Shown here in pieces: positions 11,501-24,773 of a stretch of 64,000 nucleotides of DNA. This DNA comes from Cladorhizidae sp. MBARI D1340-BT2 (lineage: Eukaryota; Porifera; Demospongiae; Poecilosclerida; Cladorhizidae): the NCBI GenBank assembly GCA_028752905.1, contig JAQNBH010000014.1, forward strand, positions 33,632,640 through 33,696,639, given 5' to 3'. Position 1 is the stretch's first letter. The number at the start of each line of letters is the position of its first letter. The notes under the pieces were generated by a model, which had not been told where the DNA came from, did no database searches, and was given only the letters and a program-made list of their open reading frames with translations. A program made the position numbers and the translations under genes.

Positions 11501-14500
11501 TGGTGACTATGAGGGCAAACTCTGGTGGTGACTATGAGGGCAAACTCTGGTGGTGACTATGAGGGCAAACTCTGGTGGTGTGTATGAGGGCAAACTCTGG
11601 TGGTGACTATGAGGGCAAACTCTGGTGGTGACTATGAGGGCAAACTCTGGTGGTGACTATGAGGGCAAACTCTGGTGGTGTGTATGAGGGCAAACTCTGG
11701 TGGTGACTATGAGGGCAAACTCTGGTGGTGACTATGAGGGCAAACTCTGGTGGTGACTATGAGGGCAAACTCTGGTGGTGACTATGAGGGCAAACTCTGG
11801 TGGTGACTATGAGGGCAAACTCTGGTGGTGACTATGAGGGCAAACTCTGGTGGTGACTATGAGGGCAAACTCTGGTGGTGACTATGAGAGCAAACTCTGG
11901 TGGTGACTATGAGGGCAAACTCTGGTGGTGTCTATGAGAGCAAACTCTGGTGGTGACTATGAGGGCAAACTCTGGTGGTGACTATGAGGGCAAACTCTGG
12001 TGGTGACTATGAGGGCAAACTCTGGTGGTGACTATGAGGGCAAACTGGTGGTGACTATGAGGGCAAACTCTGGTGGTGTGTATGAGGGCAAACTCTGGTG
12101 GTGACTATGAGGGCAAACTCTGGTGGTGACTATGAGGGCAAACTCTGGTGGTGACTATGAGGGCAAACTCTGGTGGTGACTATGAGGGCAAACTCTGGTG
12201 GTGACTGAGGGCAAACTCTGGTGGTGACTATGAGGGCAAACTCTGGTGGTGACTGAGGGCAAACTCTGGTGGTGACTATGAGGGCAAACTCTGGTGGTGA
12301 CTATGAGGGCAAACTCTGGTGGTGTCTATGAGAGCAAACTCTGGTGGTGACTATGAGGGCAAACTCTGGTGGTGTCTATGAGGGCAAACTCTGGTGGTGA
12401 CTATGAGGGCAAACTCTGGTGGTGACTATGAGGGCAAACTCTGGTGGTGACTATGAGGGCAAACTCTGGTGGTGACTATGAGGGCAAACTCTGGTGGTGA
12501 CTATGAGGGCAAACTCTGGTGGTGACTATGAGGGCAAACTCTGGTGGTGACTATGAGGGCAAACTCTGGTGGTGACTATGAGGGCAAACTCTGGTGGTGA
12601 CTATGAGGGCAAACTCTGGTGGTGACTATGAGGGCAAACTCTGGTGGTGACTATGAGGGCAAACTCTGGTGGTGACTATGAGGGCAAACTCTGGTGGTGT
12701 GTATGAGGGCAAACTCTGGTGGTGACTATGAGGGCAAACTCTGGTGGTGACTATGAGGGCAAACTCTGGTGGTGACTATGAGGGCAAACTCTGGTGGTGA
12801 CTATGAGGGCAAACTCTGGTGGTGACTATGAGGGCAAACTCTGGTGGTGTCTATGAGGGCAAACTCTGGTGGTGACTATGAGGGCAAACTCTGGTGGTGA
12901 CTATGAGGGCAAACTCTGGTGGTGACTATGAGGGCAAACTCTGGTGGTGACTATGAGGGCAAACTCTGGTGGTGTCTATGAGGGCAAACTCTGGACTATG
13001 AGGGCAAACTCTGGTGGTGACTATGAGGGCAAACTCTGGTGGTGTCTATGAGAGCAAACTCTGGTGGTGACTATGAGGGCAAACTCTGGTGGTGACTATG
13101 AGGGCAAACTCTGGTGGTGACTATGAGGGCAAACTCTGGTGGTGACTATGAGGGCAAACTCTGGTGGTGTCTGTGAGGGCAAACTCTGGTGGTGACTATG
13201 AGGGCAAACTCTGGTGGTGACTATGAGGGCAAACTCTGGTGGTGACTATGAGGGCAAACTCTGGTGGTGACTATGAGGGCAAACTCTGGTGGTGACTATG
13301 AGGGCAAACTCTGGTGGTGACTATGAGGGCAAACTCTGGTGGTGACTATGAGGGCAAACTCTGGTGGTGACTATGAGGGCAAACTCTGGTGGTGTGTATG
13401 AGGGCAAACTCTGGTGGTGACTATGAGGGCAAACTCTGGTGGTGACTATGAGGGCAAACTCTGGTGGTGACTATGAGGGCAAACTCTGGTGGTGTGTATG
13501 AGGGCAAACTCTGGTGGTGACTATGAGGGCAAACTCTGGTGGTGACTATGAGGGCAAACTCTGGTGGTGACTATGAGGGCAAACTCTGGTGGTGACTATG
13601 AGGGCAAACTCTGGTGGTGACTATGAGGGCAAACTCTGGTGGTGACTATGAGGGCAAACTCTGGTGGTGACTATGAGGGCAAACTCTGGTGGTGACTATG
13701 AGAGCAAACTCTGGTGGTGACTATGAGGGCAAACTCTGGTGGTGTCTATGAGAGCAAACTCTGGTGGTGACTATGAGGGCAAACTCTGGTGGTGACTATG
13801 AGGGCAAACTCTGGTGGTGACTATGAGGGCAAACTCTGGTGGTGACTATGAGGGCAAACTGGTGGTGACTATGAGGGCAAACTCTGGTGGTGTGTATGAG
13901 GGCAAACTCTGGTGGTGACTATGAGGGCAAACTCTGGTGGTGACTATGAGGGCAAACTCTGGTGGTGACTATGAGGGCAAACTCTGGTGGTGACTATGAG
14001 GGCAAACTCTGGTGGTGACTATGAGGGCAAACTCTGGTGGTGACTATGAGGGCAAACTCTGGTGGTGTCTATGAGAGCAAACTCTGGTGGTGACTATGAG
14101 GGCAAACTCTGGTGGTGACTATGAGAGCAAACTCTGGTGGTGACTATGAGGGCAAACTCTGGTGGTGTCTATGAGGGCAAACTCTGGTGGTGACTATGAG
14201 GGCAAACTCTGGTGGTGACTATGAGGGCAAACTCTGGTGGTGACTATGAGGGCAAACTCTGGTGGTGACTATGAGGGCAAACTCTGGTGGTGACTATGAG
14301 GGCAAACTCTGGTGGTGACTATGAGGGCAAACTCTGGTGGTGTCTATGAGGGCAAACTCTGGTGGTGACTATGAGGGCAAACTCTGGTGGTGACTATGAG
14401 GGCAAACTCTGGTGGTGACTATGAGGGCAAACTCTGGTGGTGACTATGAGGGCAAACTCTGGTGGTGTCTATGAGGGCAAACTCTGGTGGTGACTATGAG

Positions 14501-17500
14501 GGCAAACTCTGGTGGTGACTATGAGGGCAAACTCTGGTGGTGACTATGAGGGCAAACTCTGGTGGTGACTATGAGGGCAAACTCTGGTGGTGTGTGTGTG
14601 TATGTATGTTTGTAGTGCTGGTTGATCCGGGCAAGCTGACAATTAATATTGACCCCTCCCTCCACCCGTATGGTGAGAATGATGATGGAAGTGATGGTAA
14701 CGCAGAAGGTGTCCTCACAGTTCGGTTGACGGGAAGGCCTCCGGACTCATCCATGTCCAAGACTAAAGGAACTGGCGGTCGCTGGGTTTCACTCAGGCTA
14801 GGCAACAAAAAGTACCGATGGCTACTTCCTGAAAAACAGGAAGTGTGGCATGCAACTTACTCATTCCTGGTGCTTGACCCCAAACAGGATGTGGTGAGTG
14901 GGTGTGGTTAGGATTGACTCTTACAGTTTATTGTACTTCACAATAACTCTGCCCTAGTTCTAGCCCTAGCCTATAACTCTGCCCTAGTTCTAGCCCTAGC
15001 CTATAACTCTGCCCTAGTTCTAGCCCTAGCCTATAACTCTGCCCTAGTTCTAGCCCTAGCCTATAACTCTGCCCTAGTTCTAGCCCTAGCCTATAACTCT
15101 GCCCTAGTTCTAGCCCTAGCCTATAACTCTGCCCTAGTTCTAGCCCTAGCCTATAACTCTGCCCTAGTTCTAGCCCTAGCCTATAACTCTGCCCTAGTTC
15201 TAGCCCTAGCCTATAACTCTGCCCTAGTTCTAGCCCTAGCCTATAACTCTGCCCTAGTTCTAGTTGTGATCCTCGATATGCATTGTAGAATACTCGACAA
15301 TATGTGTGTGTGTGTGTGTGTTTGTTTGCATGTGTGTGTGTGTGGTGTGTGGTGTGTGTGTGTGTGTGGTGTGTGTGTGCATATGTGTGTGTGTTGTGTG
15401 TGTGGTGTGTGTGTGCATATGTGTGTGTGTGCATGTGTGTGGTGTGTGTGCATGTGTGTGGTATTTGTGTGTGTGTGGTGTGTGTGTATATATATGTGTG
15501 TGCATGTGTGTGTGGTATTTGTGCATGTGTGTGATATGTGTACATGTGTGTGTGCATGTGTGTAGATGGTGCTGAAGGTGAAACTGCAGCGACTGCTCTA
15601 CACCAACACGTTGGCTGTGCACTCCCTAGCCTTGCACGCACTGCAACTAGTGAATGATAAGGGGGAGGAATCCGAGGACAACAGGTGGGTGTGGCAAGGG
15701 GAGGAGTCTAAGCAGGTGGGTGTGTATAGGGAGGGGTCTAAGGAGAACAGGTAGTACGTAGGTTACTGGGGCGTAGGGTATCAAGATAATAGGTGGTTGG
15801 ATGTATCTGTGGGGTCTTGTGGTGCAGATCGGTCTGGGGGCGGAGCTCAGTATGTAGGTGTGTCTGGGGAGGATTTGTGGTGGGTGTGTCTGGGGGTAGA
15901 GCATACAATCACAAGTACATGTAGTTCCTATTTGTTGTTTTATGAGTATCTAAGTTTGTTGTTGCTGTTGTTGCCATGGTTGTTGTGGTTGCCATGGTTG
16001 CCATATCATCAACTCTTTATGGCCAAAAATTACAATAATGGCAATGCCCACATGACCACATGTGCTTGACTTATTTCAAGTGTGTGACAGCTCATGGCTT
16101 GAGGGCTCTATCAGGTGAGCACCATTGCTATGCTAGCTGCCTAGCAACAATAAAAGTAAACACAATGTTTCCCCTTCTCTAGCTCGCTAGAGTTGAGGCC
16201 AATCACCGGAGCAGTCATCTTAGCTCCTAGCTCACTAGTGTTGAGGCCAATGACCGGAGCAGTCATCTTAGTTTGTAGCTCACTAGTGTTGAGGCCAATG
16301 ACCGGAGCAGTCATCTTAGCTCCTAGCTGACCGGAGCAGTCATCTAGCTCCTAGCTCACTAGTGTTGAGGCCAATGACCGGAGCATTCATCTTAGCTCCT
16401 AGCTCACTAGTGTTGAGGCCAATGACCGGAGCAGTCATCTTAGTTCGTAGCTCACTAGTGTTGAGGCCAATGACCGGAGCAGTCATCTTAGCTCCTAGCT
16501 CACTAGTGTTGAGGCCAATGACCGGAGCATTCATCTTAGCTCCTAGCTCACTAGTGTTGAGGCCAATGACCGGAGCAGTCATCTTAGTTCGTAGCTCACT
16601 AGTGTTGAGGCCAATGACCGGAGCAGTCATCTTAGCTCCTAGCTCACTAGTGTTGAGGCCAATGACCGGAGCATTCATCTTAGCTCCTAGCTCACTAGCG
16701 TTGAGGCCAATGACCGGAGCAGTCATCTTAGTTCGTAGCTCACTAGTGTTGAGGCCAATGACCGGAGCAGTCATCTTAGCTCCTAGCTCACTAGTGTTGA
16801 GGCCAATGACCGGAGCAGTCATCTTAGCTCCTAGCTCACTAATGTTGAGGCCAATGACTGGAGCAGTCATCTTAGCTCCTAGCTCACTAGTGTTGAGGCC
16901 AATGACCGGAGCAGTCATCTTAGCTCCTATGTAGCTCACTAGTGTTGAGGCCAATGACTGGAGCAGTCATCTTAGCTCCTAGCTCACTAGTGTTGAGGCC
17001 AATGACTGGAGCAGTCATCTTAGCTCCTAGCTCACTAGTGTTGAGGCCAATGACCGGAGCAGTCATCTTAGTTCCTAGCTCACTAGTGTTGAGGCCAATG
17101 ACCGGAGCAGTCATCTTAGCTCCTATGTAGCTCACTAGTGTTGAGGCCAATGACCGGAGCAGTCATCTTAGCTCCTAGCTCACTAGTGTTGAGGCCAATG
17201 ACCGGAGCAGTCATCTTAGCTCCTAGCTCACTAGTGTTGAGGCCAATGACTGGAGCAGTCATCTTAGCTCCTAGCTCACTAGTGTTGAGGCCAATGACCG
17301 GAGCAGTCATCTTAGCTCCTAGCTCACTAGTGTTGAGGCCAATGACCGGAGCAGTCATCTTAGCTCCTAGCTCACTAGTGTTGAGGCCAATGACCGGAGC
17401 AGTCATCTTAGTTCCTAGCTCACTAGTGTTGAGGCCAATGACCGGAGCAGTCATCTTAGCTCCTATGTAGCTCACTAGTGTTGAGGCCAATGACCGGAGC

Positions 17501-20500
17501 AGTCATCTTAGCTCCTAGCTCACTAGTGTTGAGGCCAATGACCGGAGCAGTCATCTTAGCTCCTAGCTCACTAGTGTTGAGGCCAATGACTGGAGCAGTC
17601 ATCTTAGCTCCTAGCTCACTAGTGTTGAGGCCAATGACCGGAGCAGTCATCTTAGCTCCTAGCTCACTAGTGTTGAGGCCAATGACCGGAGCAGTCATCT
17701 TAGCTCCTAGCTCACTAGTGTTGAGGCCAATGACCGGAGCAGTCATCTTAGCTCCTAGCTCACTAGTGTTGAGGCCAATGACCGGAGCAGTCATCTTAGC
17801 TCCTAGCTCACTAGTGTTGAGGCCAATGACCGGAGCAGTCATCTTAGCTCCTAGCTCACTAGTGTTAAGGCCAATGACCGGAGCAGTCATCTTAGCTCCT
17901 AGCTCACTAGTGTTGAGGCCAATGACCGGAGCAGTCATCTTATCTCCTAGCTCACTAGTGTTGAGGCCAATGACCGGAGCAGTCATCTTAGCTCCTAGCT
18001 CACTAGTGTTGAGGCCAATGACCGGAGCAGTCATCTTAGCTCCTAGCTCACTAGTGTTGAGGCCAATGACTGGAGCAGTCATCTTAGCTCCTAGCTCACT
18101 AGTGTTGAGGCCAATGACCGGAGCAGTCATCTTAGCTCCTAGCTCACTAGTGTTGAGGCCAATGACCGGAGCAGTCATCTTAGCTCCTAGCTCACTAGTG
18201 TTGAGGCCAATGACCGGAGCAGTCATCTTAGCTCCTAGCTCACTAGTGTTGAGGCCAATGACCGGAGCAGTCATCTTAGCTCCTAGCTCACTAGCGTTGA
18301 GGCCAATGACCGGAGCAGTCATCTTAGCTCCTAGCTCACTAGTGTTGAGGCCAATGACCGGAGCAGTCATCTTAGCTCCTAGCTCACTAATGTTGAGGCC
18401 AATGACCGGAGCAGTCATCTTAGCTCCTAGCTCACTAGTGTTGAGGCCAATGACCGGAGCAGTCATCTTAGCTCCTGGCTCACTAATGTTGAGGCCAATG
18501 ACCGGAGCAGTCATCTTAGCTCCTAGCTCACTAGTGTTGAGGCCAATGACCGGAGCAGTCATCTTAGCTCCTAGCTCACTAGTGTTGAGGCCAATGACCG
18601 GAGCAGTCATCTTAGCTCCTAGCTCACTAGTGTTGAGGCCAATGACCGGAGCAGTCATCTTAGCTCCTAGCTCACTAGTGTTGAGGCCAATGACCGGAGC
18701 AGTCATCTTAGTAGCAGTATTCAAGCTCTAGTGTGGCAGGCAATGATTCTCTCTCAGAGCACTTCCACTTTATATGAGATCCCGTGCTGCCTCCAGCTAG
18801 AGCCACACCCTGCAACTACTCACCTTTATATATGAGATCCTGTGCTGCCTCCAGCTAGAGCCACACCCTGCAACCGTAGATCTCGCCATTTCAGCGCCAC
18901 GGCAACTGCTGTTATTGTGGGGTGAGATGCAGCCTTGCTGGCCCACAGCTCCACGTGATTTCACCGTGCGAGCTTTAGGACTACACTACGTGACCAGATT
19001 TACAAAAAAAACTGTCTAAATGCAGTGGAACAATTACTGAGTTACAAGTAGTGTTATTAAGTTTTATTCCTCATGTAAAAACCTGTGGCAGTGATAAGCC
19101 CAGAACTCACAACTTAGAAGGCAAAACAAGAAGCTTTTTGTAGTCTTATATATTTGCTATTGTTTCTAAAGAGTTAATGTCATTGTTGTTGTTGCTGTTG
19201 ACGACACACACAACACACACACACACACACAACACACACACAGATGTGTAACTCTCACTAACAGTGAGACCAAGCTATCTCTGGTCATCAGCTACACACC
19301 TCTTCCTTTCTTCTCTACAAGAATACCCAACGTATTTCCCTCACTGCTACCACGAGACAGTGAGTACACTGCACACACCACACACACACCACACAACACA
19401 CACACACACCACACACACACCACACACACCACACACACACCGCACGCACACAACACACAACACACACACCACACGCACCACACGCACACACACACATACA
19501 CACACACATGACACACACACAACACACACACACAGACAACACACACACAACACACACACACAACACCAACGCGCACACACACCACACAACACACACAACA
19601 TACACACACACCACACGTACATTACCAGTACATGGAGAGCTCTATGTGACCTGTGGTGTAGGGTGTGGAGTGCTCTATGTGCATGTGCACAGTGGACAGG
19701 ACCTGCCGGCAGCTGACTGTGATGGTCTGAGTGACCCTTATTGTGTCGTCACGGCGAACAAGCAGAAGGTATGCGTGTCTCAAAATGCTTTAAAAGCGCT
19801 TGCTTGTCAACCCAGTGTGGTGTTGGTCCAGTGTGTGTCCCCATGGAGCTATGGCCACCTACTTCAACCTGCCTCCACCCAGTGTGGTGTTGGTCCAGTG
19901 TGTGTCCCCATGGAGCTATGGCCACCTACTTCAACCTGCCTCCACCCAGTGTGGTGTTGGTCCAGTGTATGTCCCCATGGAGCTATGGCCACCTACTTCA
20001 ACCTGCCTCCACCCAGTGTGGTGTTGGTCCAGTGTGTGTCCCCATAGAGCTATTGTCAACCTATTTCAACCTGCCTCCACCCAGTGTGGTGTTGGTCCAG
20101 TGGACCCACACTGGGTGGGGGCAGGGCAACATGTAGACCACAGCCAGTTTGATGATCCTTTACCAATATGCACCAGATTTTAAATTGTTGTGTAATGTTG
20201 TACACATGATTATAAAAAGGTAAAGGGTCACCAAACTGGTTGTGGTCTGCACGGGTAAAGTCTTGTTTCATTTTAACAGGTCAATCACGTTTGTTCTTAA
20301 ATAATAAAAATATTGTTTTCAATGAACTCTCAGTTGCATATATAATACTAGTAATACTAGTAATACTAAATACTAGTAATACTAGTATGACTTACTTGTG
20401 GGCAAGTCTAATAATAAGTTTGCTTGTAGTGGGCGGGCCTTGTAGTGGGCGGGTCTAATAATAAGTTTGCTTGTAGTGGGCGGGTCTAATAATAAGTTTG

Positions 20501-22442
20501 CTTGTAGTGGGCGGGTCTAATAATAAGTTTGCTTGTAGTGGGCGGGTCTAATAATAAGTTTGCTTGTAATGGGCGGGTCTTGTAGTGGGCGGGTCTAAGA
20601 ATAAGTTTGCTTGTACTGGGCGGGTCTAATAATAAGTTTGCTTGTAGTGGGCGGGTCTAATAATAAGTTTGCTTCTAGTGGGTGGGTCCTTGTAGTGGGA
20701 GGGTCTAATAATAAGTTTGCTTCTAGTGGGTGGGTCTAATACTAAAAGAAAGTCATTAGAAAAATATTGTTGCTGTTGTGCACTACACATGTCAGCACAT
20801 GCCATGTCTTGTTGCTGTTGTGCACTACACATGTCAGCACATGCCATGTCTTGTTGTTGTGCACTACACATGTCAGCACATGCATCTTGTTGCTGTTGTG
20901 CACTACACATGTCAGCACATGCCATGTCTTGTTGCTGTTGTGCACTACACATGTCAGCACATGCCATGTCTTGTTGCTGTTGTGCACTACACATGTCAGC
21001 ACATGCCATGTCTTGTTGTTGTTGTGCACTACACATGTCAGCACATGCCATGTCTTGTTGCTGTTGTGCACTACACATGTCAGCACATGCCATGTCTTGT
21101 TGCTGTTGTGCACTACACATGTCAGCACATGCCATGTCTTGTTGTTGTGCACTACACATGTCAGCACATGCCATGTTTTGTTGCTGTTGTGCACTACACA
21201 TGTCAGCACATGCCATGTCTTGTTGCTGTTGTGCACTACACATGTCAGCACATGCCATGTCATGTTGCTGTTGTGGCACTACACATGTCAGCACATGCCA
21301 TGTCATGTTGCTGTTGTGCACTACACATGTCAGCACATGCCATGTCTTGTTGCTGTTGTGCACTACACATGTCAGCACATGCAATGTCATGCTGCTGTTG
21401 TTGACTGTGCCCATGTACATGTAGGGTCAGCTAGAGCCTCTTAAGGATTGGTAGCAGGTGCACAGGACAACCGCAGCAAGCAGACATTGGTTGGTTTTGG
21501 TAGCGTGCCAGCTACTTCCTCCTCTGAATTTGTTAACAGTTGCCAGGAGCGAGAATTCCTAACCAGAATTGACCGTCATTTGTTAGCTTGGCGGCACAAA
21601 ATGGCTTGTTTGACGATCCTTACCGACTTCACCGCCATTTAATATAGTTGTTGATTTGTTTTGGAACATTTGAAGTCTTCTGGTCCAAAGGTCAACTTGT
21701 GGACTATCCTAGCGAAGGTTTCCAGGCATGCTGGAGTGGGTGTGGCTGACGTTGAAGGGTTCCAGGCATGCTGGAGTGGGTGTGGCTGATGTTGAAGGAT
21801 TCCAGGCAAGCTGGAGTGGGTATGGCTGATGTTGAAGGGTTCCAGTACGCTGGAGTGGGTGTGGCTGACATTGAAGGGTTCCAGGCACGCTGGAGTGGGT
21901 GTGACTGATGTTGAATTACTCCAGACACGCTGGAGTGGGTGTGGCTGATGTTGAATGATTCCAGGCATGCTGGCTGATGTTGAAGGGTTCTAGGCACGCT
22001 GGAGTGGGTGTGGCTGATGTTGAAGGATTCCAGGCATGCTGGAGTGGGTGTGGCTGATGTTGAATGATTCCAGACACGCTGGAGTGGGTGTGGCTGATGT
22101 TGAATGATTCCAGGCATGCTGGGGTGGGTGTGGCTGATGTTGAAGGGTTCCAGGCACGCTGGAGTGGGTGTGGCTGACGTTGGTTGAAGCAATCATTTCG
22201 GCAGCGAAGAAGCTACGAGTGAGAGTCCTGGCAGAGACATCAGTTGTTGTTTTTGCCTTGGCCATTTTGAAATGTGTCAAGGGAGTGCTTTTAATTAAAA
22301 AATTGTCTTGTCTCAATTTCTGTATTTGCTCTCCATCAGTCGAGGGGCCGCCTTCAAGGACTTGGTAACATTTGCTCAGGAACTAACCAACCATTAGATG
22401 CTCTTCTTTGCCAGTTTACTGCTAAAGTGCTTATAGAGAGGG

Positions 22443-22474
<32 letters not shown>

Positions 22475-24682
22475 GATACATAGGTACATACCTCACATAT
22501 ATATAGGTACATACCTCACATATATATAGGTACATACCTCACATATATATATAGGTACATACCTCATATATATATATAAGTACATACCTCACATATAATA
22601 GATACATACCTCACATATATATAGGTACATACATGTACCTCACATATATATAGGTACATACCTCACATATATATAGGTACATACCTCACATATATATAGG
22701 TACATACCTCACATATATATACATATCACATATATATAGGTACATACCTCACATATATATAGGTACATACCTCACATATATATACATATCACATATATAT
22801 AGGTACATACCTCACATATATATAGGTACATACCTCACATATATATACATATCACATATATATAGGTACATACCTCACATATATATAGGTACATACCTCA
22901 CATATATATACATATCACATATATATAGGTACATACCTCACATATATATAGGTACATACCTCACATATTAGGTGTATATACCTCAAAAGTGTTAGAGCTG
23001 GTTTGCTGAAATCAGAACTACAGTATTGCCACTACATCATCTCATCACTCATTGTGTGTGTGTGTGTGTGTTGTGTGTGTGTGTGTGTTGTGTGTATGTT
23101 GTGTGTGTGTATGTGTTGTGTGTATGTTGTGTGTGTTGTGTGTGGTGTGTGTGTGTTGCTAACTGCTGTAGATTCTGCGCACTCACTATGTGCTTAAGAC
23201 ACTGACTCCATCATGGGAGAAGTGGGTGGAGGTCATGGTCTCGGACATCGCACAAGTAAGCTTTAATAAGAGAAGCCACACCCACCCACCCACATAAACA
23301 CACACTCCGCGGCCTCCTTGAACCTATTCACCTCATAAGCGCCTACAGGCATTCACTTGGAACCGTTTTTGAAGAATTATTTTTAAATGAATCATTCGTA
23401 GGGAATACTGTACCAGAAGAAGGTTTGTAGGGAATACTGTACCAGAAGAAGGTTCGTAGGGAATACTGTACCAGAAGAAGGTTTGTAGGGAATACTGTAC
23501 CAGAAGAAGGTTCGAGGGAATACTGTACCAGAAGAAGGTTTGTAGGGAATACTGTACCAGAAGAAGGTTCGTAGGGAATACTGTACCAGAAGAAGGTTTG
23601 CAGGGAATACTGTACCAGAAGAAGGTTTGTAGGGAATACTATACCAGAAGAAGGTTTGTAGGGAATACTGTACCAGAAGAAGGTTCGTAGGGAATACTGT
23701 ACCAGAAGAAGGTTCGTAGGGAATACTGTACCAGAAGAAGGTTCGTAGGGAATACTGTACCAGAAGAAGGTTTGTAGGGAATACTGTACCAGAAGAAGGT
23801 TTGTAGGGAATACTGCACCAGAAGAAGGTTTGCAGGGAATACTGTACCAGAAGGTTTGTGGGGAATACTATACCAGAAGAAGGTTTGTAGCGAATACTGT
23901 ACCAGAAGAAGGTTTGTAGGGAATATTGTAGGGAATACTGTACCAGAAGAAGGTTTGCAGGGAATACTGTACCAGAAGAAAGTTTGCAGGGAATACTGTA
24001 CCAGAAGAAAGACTTGATGAACCTGTAAGAGCAAGAATCAAAATATCTGACAGAGAGCATTAGCAGAGGGAAAACAAATGTCTGGAAAGAGCTGGAAGAG
24101 AAAGGCAGGGACTCGAGAAGTAGTGAAAGTCCTAGCAATGCAAACTTCTACCTTTGGGCCAATGTCCACACTGTGCCAGCATTGTGATGCAGGCCCTGAA
24201 CTGCACCACAATGGCTGGCAAGATTAGTCAACCAGCACCTCCTGAGCATCCACATATATTGCAAGAACTAGTCAGTGTCCACGGAACTGCAGCAGTGCCT
24301 TCACCTCCACATCCAACACCGGTGAAAACATTATTATAGGTGGCACGATGGTCAATTATTATTAGTGACCTCTAACAATTAACCTCAGACCTCAGAGTCT
24401 CTGCAGGAATAGAATAACATTTAAATATTATTTTAAATTTTTAAAAATTTTACATGAAATAATTTGAAGTAATGATATTAGTTGAAGAAGTCAGTAGCGG
24501 TTGACATATCAGCCGATCCCAACACAGAGGCCGCATTACCACGTTGTACAGCAACAGAGAGCCTCTGGATGAGGAAGGTGGTAGAACTCTCCTGACCCGT
24601 AATCCGGGCTAGTTGGCGGCCATTATTGTTGTTGTTATTGTTGTTGTAATTATAATAATAATTATTATTATTATTAATAATA

Positions 24683-24773
<91 letters not shown>

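Noticed and set aside
14935..15266. Telomere-like repeat (CCCTAG-containing units)
   Set aside because: The unit is 30 bp with only one CCCTAG-like motif per half unit, internal to an intron, and not a CCCTAA array.
19508..20183. Long frame reading from the CA repeat through exon 7 into the 71-bp array
   Set aside because: It is read-through of both introns; the exon borders at 19629 and 19768 give proper C2 continuity with exons 6 and 8.
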